Below, piece by piece: positions 49,235 to 58,495 of a stretch of 64,000 nucleotides of DNA. The position numbers and the translations under genes are program-made. Every line of letters begins with the position of its first letter. The stretch's first letter is position 1. Location: assembly GCF_020176955.2 (NCBI RefSeq), contig NZ_JAIUCZ020000009.1, positions 310,001 through 374,000 on the forward strand. Direction: 5' to 3'. The notes beneath the pieces were generated by a model. The model saw only the letters and a list, made by a program, of their open reading frames with translations, had not been told where the DNA came from and did not search any database. The DNA is from Nocardia sp. alder85J. Lineage in GTDB: Bacteria > Actinomycetota > Actinomycetes > Mycobacteriales > Mycobacteriaceae.

Positions 49235-49412
49235 GAGTTCGACCGTCGGCGGATCCGCGGCAGTCCGTAAATCCACGGCGATCCTGGGTGGCGTCTGGGT
49301 CGCCACCCTCATCGTGTACCTCTTCGTCAAGCCCGCTACGCCCGAGCACACCGGGTTCCCGATCGCGAACACCTTTCAGAAATCGACGATGACGTCGACT
49401 CCGGCCCGCTGA
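49221..49412 (+). CDS. Small single-helix membrane protein between mscS and ftsE
   Basis: 63 residues: basic N-terminus (KVRKSSTVGGSAAVRKST), one helix (AILGGVWVATLIVYLFV) and a short outer tail. GTG 49221 with GAAGG in front overlaps the channel stop by 14 bases; GTG 49227 is possible too. M. tuberculosis has a membrane protein gene (Rv3103c) in the same place, though longer. Coupled to the channel; function unknown. Confidence 0.75.
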   Translation: MKVRKSSTVGGSAAVRKSTAILGGVWVATLIVYLFVKPATPEHTGFPIANTFQKSTMTSTPAR

Positions 49413-49485
49413 CGCGAATGCGACAGATCACATCCGGCGGAGGTCACGGGAGCGCTGCCGGGCGGATGCTGGCTAGACTCTCTGC

Positions 49486-50175
49486 GTGATCACGCTGCGG
49501 AACGTCACCAAGTCGTACAAGACCTCGACACGTCCCGCGTTGGACAATGTCTCGGTCGAGATCGGCAAGGGTGAGTTCGTCTTCATCATCGGCCCGTCCG
49601 GGTCGGGTAAGTCGACCTTCATGCAGATCCTGCTCAAGGATGTGAAGCCGACCGCGGGTGAGGTGCTGGTCGCAGATTTCCGGGTCGACCGGCTGCCCGG
49701 CCGCAAGGTACCGAAACTTCGGCAGCGCATCGGCTGCGTGTTCCAGGACTTCCGGCTGCTGCAACAGAAGACCGTCGAGCAGAACGTGGCGTTCGCGCTG
49801 GAAGTGATCGGCAAGTCGCGGAAGTTCATCAGTCGTTCGGTCCCGGAGGCCCTGGACCTGGTCGGGCTGTCCGGTAAGGCGGATCGGCTGCCGAGTGAGC
49901 TCTCCGGTGGCGAACAGCAGCGGGTGGCGATCGCCCGCGCGTTCGTGAACCGGCCGCTGGTGCTGCTGGCCGACGAGCCCACCGGCAACCTCGACCCCGA
50001 CACCAGTCAGGACATCATGGCGCTGCTCGAACGTGTCAACCGCACCGGAACCACGGTGCTGATGGCCACCCACGACAATCACATCGTGGACATGATGCGG
50101 CGGCGGGTGATCGAACTCGACCGCGGGCGGATCATCCGCGACGAGGCGACCGGCGTGTACGGGGTGGGCCGGTAA
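49486..50175 (+). CDS. ftsE: Cell division ATPase FtsE
   Basis: 229 residues, ABC ATPase: Walker A GPSGSGKS (K42), signature LSGGEQQRVAIARAF, Walker B LLADEPTGNLD, H-loop ATHD. With FtsX it transmits ATP hydrolysis across the membrane to activate a peptidoglycan hydrolase (RipC in mycobacteria) during division. GTG 49486 is seven bases after a -10 TAGACT (49474-49479), so the mRNA is probably leaderless. Its stop shares one base with the ftsX ATG (TAATG). Confidence 0.96.
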   Translation: MITLRNVTKSYKTSTRPALDNVSVEIGKGEFVFIIGPSGSGKSTFMQILLKDVKPTAGEVLVADFRVDRLPGRKVPKLRQRIGCVFQDFRLLQQKTVEQNVAFALEVIGKSRKFISRSVPEALDLVGLSGKADRLPSELSGGEQQRVAIARAFVNRPLVLLADEPTGNLDPDTSQDIMALLERVNRTGTTVLMATHDNHIVDMMRRRVIELDRGRIIRDEATGVYGVGR

Positions 50176-51080
50176 TGCGCATCGGCTTCCTCATTCGCGA
50201 GGTCCTCATCGGCCTGCGCCGCAACGTCACCATGACGGTGGCGATGATCCTCACCACCGCCGTCTCGCTGGCGATGCTCGGCGGCGGTCTGCTCGCGGTG
50301 CAGATGACCTCCAAGACCGAGAGCATGTTCCTGGGCCGGCTGGAGATCCGGATGTTCCTCACTCCCGAGGTGTCCCAGACCGATACCGACTGCACCCAGG
50401 ATCTGTGCAAGAACCTGATGTCGCAGCTGAAGCAGCAGTCCGGCGTGGTGAGCGTGCAGTTCACCAACAGTGCCGACGCGCATCGGGAGGCGACCGAGGT
50501 CACCTTCAAGGACCAGCCGGAGATGGTCCAGATGATCAAGGACACCAGGTTCCCGGCGTCGTTCCGCGTGAAGATGACCGATCCGGGCCAGTATCCGAAG
50601 TTGATGCAGCAGTACTCGACCCGGCCCGGGGTGCTGAGCGTGCACAGCGACCAGGACTTCGTCGACCGGCTGGTCGGCCTGTTCGGCGGGCTGCGCAACG
50701 CCGCGTTCGGCCTGGCCGGATTGCAGGCGGTGGCCGCGTTGCTGCTGATCGCGAACATGGTGCAGATCGCGGCGTTCACCCGGCGGGAGGAGGTCGCCAT
50801 CATGCGCATGGTCGGCGCCACCCGCTGGTACACGCAGTTGCCGTTCCTGCTGGAGGCGATCTTCGCGGCGCTGGTGGGTTCGGTGCTGGCGGTGGTGGCC
50901 CTGTTCGTCGCCCGCCCGCTGGTGATCAATCCGGCGCTCGGCGCGCTGTCGGACAACGGCATCGTGCCGCGGCTCAGCGATTCGGACATCGGCGTGGTCT
51001 CCGGCTGGATCATGTTCGGTGGCATCGTCTTCGCCGCCGTCACCGCCTACGGCACGCTCCGCTACTACGTGCGTGACTGA
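50175..51080 (+). CDS. ftsX: Cell division membrane protein FtsX
   Basis: 301 residues with four helices: one at 20-42, a large extracytoplasmic domain of about 125 residues, then three helices in the FtsX/MacB fold (LQAVAALLLIANMVQIAAF, REEVAIMRMVGATRWYTQLP with the conserved coupling loop). The outer domain has one Cys pair (DTDCTQDLCKNLM), as in mycobacterial FtsX, where it binds the RipC hydrolase. Coupled to ftsE. Confidence 0.95.
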   Translation: MRIGFLIREVLIGLRRNVTMTVAMILTTAVSLAMLGGGLLAVQMTSKTESMFLGRLEIRMFLTPEVSQTDTDCTQDLCKNLMSQLKQQSGVVSVQFTNSADAHREATEVTFKDQPEMVQMIKDTRFPASFRVKMTDPGQYPKLMQQYSTRPGVLSVHSDQDFVDRLVGLFGGLRNAAFGLAGLQAVAALLLIANMVQIAAFTRREEVAIMRMVGATRWYTQLPFLLEAIFAALVGSVLAVVALFVARPLVINPALGALSDNGIVPRLSDSDIGVVSGWIMFGGIVFAAVTAYGTLRYYVRD

Positions 51081-51175
51081 GGCGGTCCGGGCCGGTTCGC
51101 AGGGAAAGTGTGCGGCTGTGCGGACCATCCGGCGGCGGGCTGGCGTGTCGGGTCAGGGTCCGTAGGATGGGCGGG

Positions 51176-53305
51176 GTGAATTTCGCGGAGACGTCTGAGA
51201 CGACATCCGGTTCGCTGTCCGCCACCAGTTCCGAAATGTCGGGTTCTACCGCGAATTCCGATGCCGCGCACGAGGTTCTGCGCCGGGTCTTCGGATACGA
51301 CAGCTTCCGGGGCTTGCAGCGGGAGATCGTCGAGCAGGTGATCTCCGGCGGTGACGCACTGGTGTTGATGCCCACCGGCGGCGGTAAATCGCTGTGCTAT
51401 CAGATCCCGGCGCTGGTGCGGCCGGGGGTCGGCGTGGTCATCTCCCCGCTGATCGCGCTCATGCAGGACCAGGTCGACGCGCTCACCGCGCTGGGGGTGC
51501 GCGCGGGCTTCCTCAATTCCACCCAGTTCCCGGACGAGCGCCGGACCGTCGAGGCGCAGTTCCTCGCCGGTGAGCTGGACCTGCTGTATCTGGCCCCCGA
51601 GCGGCTGGGGGTGGAATCCACGCTGAACCTGCTGGACCGGGGCAAGGTGTCGGTGTTCGCCATCGACGAGGCGCACTGTGTCTCGCAGTGGGGCCACGAC
51701 TTCCGGCCCCACTATCTGGCGCTGTCGGTGCTGCACGAGCGCTGGCCGGACGTGCCGCGCATCGCGCTGACCGCCACCGCCACCCAGAAGACCGCCGCCG
51801 AGATCGCCGAACGGCTCGACCTGACCCGGGCCCGGCATTTCGTCGCCGGATTCGACCGGCCCAACATCCAGTACCGGATCGAGCCGAAGAACCGCCCCGA
51901 ACAGCAGCTGCTGGCCTTCATCACCGGCGAGTACGCCGGCGAGGCGGGCATCGTGTACTGCCTGTCGCGCAACTCGGTGGAGAAGACGGCCGAATTCCTC
52001 ACCCGCAACGGTGTGGAGGCGGTGCCCTATCACGCCGGGCTCGACGCGCGGGTGCGCGCGGCCAACCAGTCCCGGTTCCTGCGTGAGGACGGCCTGGTCG
52101 TGGTCGCCACCATCGCGTTCGGCATGGGTATCGACAAACCCGATGTGCGCTTCGTCGCCCATCTCGACCTGCCCAAATCGGTGGAGGGTTACTACCAGGA
52201 GACCGGGCGCGCGGGCCGCGACGGTCAGCCGTCCACCGCGTGGATGGTCTACGGCCTCGCCGATGTGGTGCAGCAGCGCAAACTCATCGACTCCTCCGAC
52301 GGCGACGCCGCCCATCGCCGGCAGTTGCAACTGCACCTCGACGCCATGCTGGCGCTCTGCGAGACGGTGGAGTGCCGCCGCACCCAGCTGCTGGCCTACT
52401 TCGGGCAGCGCGGCGAGCCGTGCGGCAACTGCGACACCTGCCTGAACCCGCCGGAGTCCTGGGACGGCACGGTCGCCGCGCAGAAGGTGCTGTCGACGGT
52501 GCTGCGGCTCAAGCGTGAGCGCAGCCAGAGTTTCGGCGCGGGCCACATCGTCGACATCCTGCTCGGCAAGTCCAACCCGAAGGTCGTGCAGCACAACCAC
52601 AACGAGCTGAAGGTGTTCGGTATCGGCGCCGACCTGCGCGATGTGGAGTGGCGCGGCGCGATCCGGCAGTTGCTCGCGCAGCGGCTGCTGGCCGTGCACG
52701 GTGAGTACGGGGTGCTGGTCCTCACCGAGGCCAGCGACGAGGTGCTGTTCTCCGGCCGCAAGGTGATGTTGCGCCGCGAACCGGAACGGTCCAAGGCCGC
52801 GAAGGCCCCGCGCGCCAAGACCCCCCGTCTCGCGGCCGCCGACCTCGCACCCGGCGACGCGGACCTGTTCGAGCGGTTGCGGGCCTGGCGCGCCGGGGTG
52901 GCGAAGGAGCAGGGCGTGCCCGCCTACGTCGTCTTCCACGATGCGACGCTGCGGGAGATCGCCGCTCGGAAGCCCGCCGGCCTGGCCGATCTCGCCGCCA
53001 TCAGCGGTATCGGCGAGAACAAGCGCGCCAAATACGGTGAGGGAGTGCTGGAAGTCGTTGCGGGAGAGGCTGTTTCGGGGGCTCCCGGTTCCGCCGATCG
53101 CGACGCCGGGTCGGTCGCCGCATCGGCCGCGGGCCGCGGTACGCGCCCGGCGGCCGGTCGGGGTTCGCGCACCACGGAATCCGCGCCGTCCCGGCCCGCT
53201 CGCGCCTCCGGCCGGACGCCCGTGTCGGAGGCCCCGGCCCCCGACTGGGGGCACGAACCCCCACCCGACTGGGATTTCGAGCCGCCGCCCGACGAGGGCT
53301 ACTGA
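51176..53305 (+). CDS. recQ: ATP-dependent DNA helicase RecQ
   Basis: 709 residues. Walker A PTGGGKS (K71), DEAH box at 164-167 (AIDEAHCVSQWGHDFRP, the aromatic-rich RecQ loop), motif VI QETGRAGRDG, zinc cysteines GEPCGNCDTC, winged helix, and an HRDC domain at about 555-635 (FERLRAWRAGVAKEQGVP). It unwinds 3'-tailed, forked and recombination intermediates. The last 75 residues are a disordered Pro/Arg/Ser tail ending PPDWDFEPPPDEGY, an acidic tip like those that bind SSB or other partners (inference). GTG 51176 lies seven bases after TAGGAT (51163-51168), suggesting a leaderless start; ATG 51167 is the alternative. RecQ is missing in M. tuberculosis but common in Nocardia. Confidence 0.93.
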   Translation: MNFAETSETTSGSLSATSSEMSGSTANSDAAHEVLRRVFGYDSFRGLQREIVEQVISGGDALVLMPTGGGKSLCYQIPALVRPGVGVVISPLIALMQDQVDALTALGVRAGFLNSTQFPDERRTVEAQFLAGELDLLYLAPERLGVESTLNLLDRGKVSVFAIDEAHCVSQWGHDFRPHYLALSVLHERWPDVPRIALTATATQKTAAEIAERLDLTRARHFVAGFDRPNIQYRIEPKNRPEQQLLAFITGEYAGEAGIVYCLSRNSVEKTAEFLTRNGVEAVPYHAGLDARVRAANQSRFLREDGLVVVATIAFGMGIDKPDVRFVAHLDLPKSVEGYYQETGRAGRDGQPSTAWMVYGLADVVQQRKLIDSSDGDAAHRRQLQLHLDAMLALCETVECRRTQLLAYFGQRGEPCGNCDTCLNPPESWDGTVAAQKVLSTVLRLKRERSQSFGAGHIVDILLGKSNPKVVQHNHNELKVFGIGADLRDVEWRGAIRQLLAQRLLAVHGEYGVLVLTEASDEVLFSGRKVMLRREPERSKAAKAPRAKTPRLAAADLAPGDADLFERLRAWRAGVAKEQGVPAYVVFHDATLREIAARKPAGLADLAAISGIGENKRAKYGEGVLEVVAGEAVSGAPGSADRDAGSVAASAAGRGTRPAAGRGSRTTESAPSRPARASGRTPVSEAPAPDWGHEPPPDWDFEPPPDEGY

Positions 53306-53465
53306 TTTCGACGGACCACCCGAAACCCGCAGCGCCGGTATCATTTGTCGCAGTAGGGCGGCAAGCACCGGGCACCGGTGCCTGGAAAGGTCCGGCAGCG
53401 CGGGGCTTCGGGTACGACCGGGCATCTCACCACACGAACCGGACGTGATGGGATAGCGTGCGGCT

Positions 53466-53705
53466 ATGGATCACCACCAGCACCACGGCGACGACAGCGC
53501 CAATATCTCCTCGGATCCCGGTGGTCCGGACGGGCCGGAACTGCGAGGTCGCGGCGGTGGTAGTGGCAGGCACAACGGGGTGGTCGACGTCGGTCTGCTG
53601 CGCCCGGCCCGGCGCGCGCTCGGTCACCCGCGCGTGTCCACCATCACCCTGATCCTGCTCTGGATCGCGGTCTTCGTGCTCTATCTGGTGGTCCATCCGG
53701 GCTGA
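53466..53705 (+). CDS. Small tail-anchored membrane protein with His-rich N-terminus
   Basis: 79 residues: a hydrophilic Gly/Asp/His-rich N-terminus (starts MDHHQHHGDD) and one C-terminal helix (ITLILLWIAVFVLYLVVHPG). ATG 53466 is seven bases after TAGCGT (53454-53459), a -10 giving a leaderless mRNA. Convergent with the lipase gene, nine bases apart. The family is not known to me; the His cluster could bind a metal. Confidence 0.65.
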   Translation: MDHHQHHGDDSANISSDPGGPDGPELRGRGGGSGRHNGVVDVGLLRPARRALGHPRVSTITLILLWIAVFVLYLVVHPG

Positions 53706-53714
53706 CGTCTGCGG

Positions 53715-54626
53715 TCAGCAGGGCGGCTCCGCGGCGTCACCGGCCAGGGCCGCCGCGACCAGGGCCGCCGCATGCGGATCGGCAAGCAGGCCGTTGTGGT
53801 CGACCGGGTGGAACGGGCAACCGTCCTGCACCCAGATGTCGCGGTCGCCGGGACCGGGCGCGGTGAGCAGGGCTGTGTCGGGTGGGGTGATGACCTCGTC
53901 GGTCCGGCTGGCGATGGCGGTGAAGCGCACCCCCGGCCGCGCTTCCCCGGCCGCGTTGAGCCGGGCCAGCCACGGCGATCCGGCCGTCTGCTGGACACCC
54001 GCGGCACCGAAGATCTGGGCGGCGATGTGCGGGCCGTCCATGCCGAGCTGGGCCAGATCCGGATAGTCGTCGGGTAATCCGGCGTAGGTGGAGCCGCGGT
54101 ACGGGGTGCCGAGGGTGACCACCGTGCGGGCCGCATCCGGATGGGCCAGCAGATACTGGCGGATCACCGTGCCGCCGGTCGAATGTCCCACCAGCGCGAC
54201 ACGATCCGCGCCGGTCGCGGAGCGGACGGTGTCCACGAACCCCGCGAGTTCGACGGCGGTGCCGGCGATATCCGCGACCCCGTACACCGTGCGCCCCGCC
54301 AGCGCCGCCCCGATCGGGCCCAGCCCCGGCCAGCCCCGCACGGCATCCGAACCGCTCACCGCGGCGCCCGGCAACTGCGCGCGGCCCAGATTCGCGGTGA
54401 ACACGCAGAAGCCGTCGCCGCGCAGCGCCGGCGCCAGTATCGAAAAGCTGCGCTGCGCATCGGTTCCCGAGCCGTGCACGAGCACCACCGGATCCGGATG
54501 CGCCGCCGCCGGGCGGCAGGAGAAGTCGTCGGCGCCGGGCGGCACCGGTTCCGCTCCGGCGGGCGCCATCCACATCAGCGCGATCAACGCCACGACCCAT
54601 TGTGCGGCAAGAAAATTCGATATCAC
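53715..54626 (-). CDS. Exported lipase/esterase, alpha/beta hydrolase
   Basis: 303 residues with a signal peptide (helix AAQWVVALIALMWMAPAGA). HPDPVVLVHGSGTDAQRSF is the oxyanion loop, S149 in LVGHSTGGTVI the nucleophile, and a late Asp (RTDEVITPP) and His (PVDHNGLLADP) complete the triad; cysteines near both ends suggest a disulfide. This is the pattern of class-2 actinomycete lipases (LipA type). GTG 54626 stands five bases after the stop of the antigen-85-like gene, so they form one transcript. Confidence 0.85.
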   Translation of the reverse strand: MISNFLAAQWVVALIALMWMAPAGAEPVPPGADDFSCRPAAAHPDPVVLVHGSGTDAQRSFSILAPALRGDGFCVFTANLGRAQLPGAAVSGSDAVRGWPGLGPIGAALAGRTVYGVADIAGTAVELAGFVDTVRSATGADRVALVGHSTGGTVIRQYLLAHPDAARTVVTLGTPYRGSTYAGLPDDYPDLAQLGMDGPHIAAQIFGAAGVQQTAGSPWLARLNAAGEARPGVRFTAIASRTDEVITPPDTALLTAPGPGDRDIWVQDGCPFHPVDHNGLLADPHAAALVAAALAGDAAEPPC

Positions 54627-54631
54627 CCGCC

Positions 54632-55646
54632 TCACGGCTGCACCTCGAGCCCACCGGCCAGCACCGGCCACGAATCCTCCAGATCGTCCTGCCAGTAGCC
54701 CCACGAATGGGTGCCCGTGGGATAGAAGTGGTAGGTGGCCGGGATGTTCAGGCTGTTGAGCCGGGTCTGCATATTGTGCGAGCAGTAGTCGGTCGCGGCC
54801 TCGATGGCGCCGCCCAGCACGATCTGATTGGCGAACAACCACGGCCCCTGCAACGAGTACCGGCCGCCGTACACGTCGTACTTCCCGGGCAGCCCGCTGC
54901 CGTTGGAGATGTAGATCGCCTTGCCGCGCAACCCTTCCGCCTGGACGTACGGATCGTTGCGCACCCAGTTCGGATCGTCCGGCGGCCCCCACATGTTCTC
55001 CACATCGGCCAGCCCCCAGTCCTCCACGGTGAGCCGCACGAATTCGTGCCCCACCGGATCGCTGGTCTGCGCGCACCCGCTGTAGGCGGCCACCGCCTGA
55101 TACAACCCCGGCGTGGTGGCCGCCAGCGCCAGCGTGCTGGTGCCCGACATCGAGTATCCGGCGATCGCGTTGCGGCCGTTGGACTTCAGATGCGCGTCGA
55201 GCAGCGGCGGCAACTCCTCGGTCAGGAAGGTCCGCCACCTGTTGCGGCCCAGCCGCGGATCGTCGCGCTCCCAATCGGTGTAGTAGCTGAACATCCCGCC
55301 GATCGGCGTCGCCACCTCGACGTTCTTGTCCGAAAGAAACTGCATGGCATCGGTTTTCGTGGCCCAGGTGGACCCGTCGATACCACCCGCGGAACCCAGC
55401 AGCAGGTACAGCACCGGCCGCGGCACACTCTCGTCCGCGGCCCGCTGGATCTGCACCGGGATATCGGCGTCCATCGCCGCCGAATGCACGGTCACCGTCT
55501 CGTGCCGAGCGTCGACGGTCTCGACACCCACGATCGCCGAACCCCCCCGGTTCGGCCCGCGCGGCCGCCGTCCCCCCGGCCGCGATGATGATCCCCAACA
55601 GCGCTGCGCACAGCCGCCGACGCCCGTCCCGAGCCTTGTCCGTCAT
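54632..55646 (-). pseudogene. Antigen-85-like mycolyltransferase/esterase, signal peptide out of frame
   Basis: The fold is clear: PVLYLLLGSAGGIDGSTWA, GGMFSYYTDWERDDP, LTEELPPLLDAH, nucleophile serine in AGYSMSG, GTHSWGYWQDDL with the catalytic His, matching the antigen 85 pattern (mycolic acid transfer to trehalose or arabinogalactan outside the cell). The gene should start at ATG 55646 (GGAG in front) with the signal peptide LCAALLGIIIAAGGTAAARA. A run of seven G (plus-strand C at 55542-55548) throws the frame; six G would join signal and enzyme. From GTG 55531 an enzyme without signal could be made. Sequencing error, decay or phase variation are all possible. Confidence 0.75.
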
Positions 55647-55839
55647 GATTTTCTCCGAGCGTTCCCGAACACCGATCAACGGGCGGCGTTTCGCACCCGC
55701 CGACTCAGGTTATGAACGGCTACAAGGGATTTCACGACGGAAATTGCGGGGACAGGAACTTTCGGGGCGTAACATCGGGGGCCGGTTTGCGATGTCCGGT
55801 TTCGGTGTCCGGCCCGGTTCGGCCGGATCCGGCGTCCGC

Positions 55840-56883
55840 TCAGGACCACCTGAGCATCGCGGCGCCGGTCAGTTTCTTCGCATCGGTCTCGGACAGATTC
55901 ACCATGGTCGGCTGGCTGTGGCCGTCGGTGCCGACCACGTACACGGTCGGGAAGTTGTGCTGGACCCGATCGGGATCATCGTAGAAGAATGCGATCCGGG
56001 AGCCGTCCTTGTTGCCCACCGGATCGTGTACCGATGCGGTGTTCGTGGCAGGCAGCAGCGTCACGTCGTTCTTCGTGGACTCCACCGGGCAGCCGGCCTT
56101 TTCCCGCTCGGTGATCGTGATCTTGGCAATTTGGGTGCCGGGGGCGATGACCGTCACCATGGTATTGGCGTCCAGCCAGCTTCCGTTCATATTCTCGCAA
56201 CCGAACAGCAGACTGCCGTCCGAATTCAGCGAGATCCCGTGGTCCGCCGCGCCCGGGGGTGTCGTCGTCACCTGTTGCGGATTGCCGGTGGCGCCGGCCG
56301 CCACTTCGTCCACCTCGGTGTACATGGCGCCCTGCGAATTCTTTTTGTAGTAGAAGTTTCCGGCGCCGTCGAATCCGATGGCCGAATACGACGGCGGATT
56401 CCCTCCGAACGGACCCGGCGCCGCTGCCTGGGTCACCGCGGTGAACCGGCCCGCGGTATCGATCCATCCCGCCTGCGTCTGCCCGTTGATCATCTCGGTG
56501 ACGGCGAACCTGGCGAGGTCGGGCGAGGCGGCGAGGTCCCCGGACGCGGTGCCCTCCGCACTCGCCTCCGCCGGGATCGTGAACGTCACGGCCTCGGCAT
56601 ACTGCCCCGAACCGGGATCCAGGTAACCGTAGATCCGCTTGTTGCCGTTCGCGCTGTACACCAGGATCCCCGAGGTCGGCTTGACCGCGGGCGCGGCTAC
56701 CGCCGGCGAACTCGCCGTGGTACTCGGCAGACTCGGCCCGGCACTGCTCGGCGCCGCCGCGTGCGATGTCGTCGCCGTCGGCCCCGCGGGCGATCCGCCC
56801 GACGAACATCCGCCCGCCACCACCGCCACCGGTATGCAGACAGCGCCGACCATCCATTGCCGATTTCCTTTCGAACCCGTCAC
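55840..56883 (-). CDS. Lipoprotein with beta-propeller-like repeats (TolB/WD40-like)
   Basis: 347 residues. Signal peptide with lipobox VAGGC (C26), then a Ser/Thr/Pro-rich spacer of about 50 residues, then a domain built of short beta blocks (ILVYSANGNKRIYGYLD, YSAIGFDGAGNFYYKK, GISLNSDGSLLFGCEN, DGSRIAFFYDDPDR), like a TolB-type propeller. GTG 56883 has GGGAGG five bases before; the ATG at 56904 would lengthen the signal peptide. It likely sits on the outer membrane face as a binding module. Nothing around fixes its role. Confidence 0.75.
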   Translation of the reverse strand: MTGSKGNRQWMVGAVCIPVAVVAGGCSSGGSPAGPTATTSHAAAPSSAGPSLPSTTASSPAVAAPAVKPTSGILVYSANGNKRIYGYLDPGSGQYAEAVTFTIPAEASAEGTASGDLAASPDLARFAVTEMINGQTQAGWIDTAGRFTAVTQAAAPGPFGGNPPSYSAIGFDGAGNFYYKKNSQGAMYTEVDEVAAGATGNPQQVTTTPPGAADHGISLNSDGSLLFGCENMNGSWLDANTMVTVIAPGTQIAKITITEREKAGCPVESTKNDVTLLPATNTASVHDPVGNKDGSRIAFFYDDPDRVQHNFPTVYVVGTDGHSQPTMVNLSETDAKKLTGAAMLRWS

Positions 56884-57177
56884 GGCGCCCTCCCGTTGAA
56901 CCATGATCGAAACGGCACGGCCGCACCCCGGCGACTCGCACCCGCGCAGCCCGTACCGGGCAACGCGCGGCAAGTATGGCGCGGCAGAGTGCGTTCCGGA
57001 GGGGATTCGGTGTAACCGATCACAACGGTTCGAATTCGGGTGATCGTTTTCCGGCCCCGATCGCCGATCGCAATCCGACTCGGCTGCTGGAATGGTTTCT
57101 CCGATTATTCGACTCGCCTCGAAATAATTGCCCCGCAAGATTCGCACGGTATTTTCCGGTGTGGCAGCGGTTTCCGT

Positions 57178-57798
57178 TCACATCCGGCCGTGCTCGACCG
57201 GCCCGGCCGGTTCGTAGGTGCCGAGGACGATGCCCGGATCGGTCACCGTGAGATCGACCGGGCGCATCGTCGCCGGGAGGATGCCGTCCTCGAACAGTCG
57301 ACGTCCGGAGCCGAGGATCAGCGGGAACGTCATCAGGCGGAAGCGGTCGACCAGTTCGTGGCGCAGCAGAGTCCGCAGCAACTGCCCGCTTCCCCAGATC
57401 TGGAGTTCGTCGCCGGGCCGGTCCTTCAACGCGCGCACTGCCGCGACGATGTCGCCGGTCAGGCGGTGCGCGGTGTCCGGGTACTCGCCGCGCCACGTGG
57501 CCGCACCCAGCGAGTCGGATACCACGTACTTCGGCAGCGAGTTGATCGCCGTGGCGAGGGGGTCGTTCGGGTCGGTCCGGTCGGGCCAGTGGCCGCGGAA
57601 GATATCGAAGGTGCGGCGGCCGAACAGGAATGCGCTCGCGTGGCGGTTGAGGCCGAGGACGAACTCGCCGACGGCCGGGTCCCGGAACGGGGCCTGCCAG
57701 CCGCCGTGGGTGAAGCCGCCGCTGGGATCCTCCTCGGGTCCGCCGGGCGCCTGCATCACGCCGTCGAGGGTCAGGAACGTCTGCACGGTGAGTTTCAT
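57178..57798 (-). CDS. Dihydrofolate-reductase-fold oxidoreductase (RibD C-terminal family)
   Basis: 206 residues: MKLTVQTFLTLDGVMQAPGGP at the start, FLFGRRTFDIFRGHW (cofactor region), and LQIWGSGQLLRTLLRHELVDR with FPLILGSGRRLF near the end, the standard RibD_C pattern. Such proteins are NADPH-dependent reductases of unknown substrate. It is divergent from smpB. The 294-base gap towards the lipoprotein gene contains an imperfect ATTATTCGA/TCGAAATAAT repeat near 57105-57128 but no gene. Confidence 0.88.
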   Translation of the reverse strand: MKLTVQTFLTLDGVMQAPGGPEEDPSGGFTHGGWQAPFRDPAVGEFVLGLNRHASAFLFGRRTFDIFRGHWPDRTDPNDPLATAINSLPKYVVSDSLGAATWRGEYPDTAHRLTGDIVAAVRALKDRPGDELQIWGSGQLLRTLLRHELVDRFRLMTFPLILGSGRRLFEDGILPATMRPVDLTVTDPGIVLGTYEPAGPVEHGRM

Positions 57799-57874
57799 GT
57801 GAGTACAGACGGCCCGGCACCCCGATTCCGATCGGTCCGGGAAGAAACCTCCGCCCGTGATTGTTGATCACACG

Positions 57875-57903
57875 TTCGGCCCTCCGCTACGAATCCGTAA
57901 GCT
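57875..57903 (+). promoter_or_regulatory. Putative smpB promoter
   Basis: TTCGGC (57875-57880), 17 bases, TAAGCT (57898-57903). It predicts a leader of about 30 bases before ATG 57941. The -10 is the same as that of prfB. Confidence 0.5.
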
Positions 57904-57940
57904 GGGTGGGCACGGCAGCCGGCACAACCGAGAAGGGGTC

Positions 57941-58414
57941 ATGAAGGAGAAGGGGCGCAAGGTCATCGCCAGCAACCGCAAGGCGCGGCACAACTACTCG
58001 ATACTGGAGACCTTCGAGGCCGGGGTGGCCCTGGTCGGTACCGAGGTGAAGAGCCTGCGGGAGGGCAAGGCGTCGCTGGTCGACGCCTACGCGACCATCG
58101 ACGACGGCGAGGTGTGGCTGCGCGGCCTGCACATCCCGGAGTACGGTCACGGCACCTGGACCAACCACTCCCCGCGCCGCACCCGCAAGCTCCTGCTGCA
58201 CCGCCGCGAGATCGACAAGCTGACCGGCAAGACCAAGGAGAGCAGCCAGACTCTGGTCCCGCTGTCCATGTACTTCTCCGACGGCAAGGTCAAGGTCGAA
58301 CTGGCCCTCGCCAAGGGTAAGCAGGACTACGACAAGCGCCAGGACCTGGCCCGTCGCACCGCCGAACGCGAGGTCACCCGCGAGATCGGCCGCCGCATCA
58401 AGGGTATGCGCTGA
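57941..58414 (+). CDS. smpB: SsrA-binding protein SmpB
   Basis: 157 residues: NRKARHNYSILETFEAGVAL, VGTEVKSLREGKASLVDAYA and the basic helical C-terminal tail EREVTREIGRRIKGMR that mimics an anticodon stem in the ribosome. It binds tmRNA and brings it to stalled ribosomes. ATG 57941 follows GAAGGGG. tmRNA follows 102 bases downstream on the same strand, the classical arrangement. Confidence 0.96.
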   Translation: MKEKGRKVIASNRKARHNYSILETFEAGVALVGTEVKSLREGKASLVDAYATIDDGEVWLRGLHIPEYGHGTWTNHSPRRTRKLLLHRREIDKLTGKTKESSQTLVPLSMYFSDGKVKVELALAKGKQDYDKRQDLARRTAEREVTREIGRRIKGMR

Positions 58415-58444
58415 CCCTTGGAATGATCCACCGTACAAAGATGT

Positions 58445-58495
58445 TAATATGGGCAGCCCGGCCTACCAGCCGGGACCGCCACCCTCCGGGGTGGC
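58445..58495 (+). promoter_or_regulatory. ssrA promoter -10 and two leader hairpins
   Basis: The -10 TAATAT (58445-58450) is much more AT-rich than its surroundings and suits a strong stable-RNA promoter; the best -35 (TTGGAA, 58418) is 21 bases away. Two perfect stems follow: CCCGGC/GCCGGG (58457-58474) and GCCACCC/GGGTGGC (58478-58495), so they would lie in the part of pre-tmRNA that RNase P removes, or terminate smpB. Confidence 0.5.
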
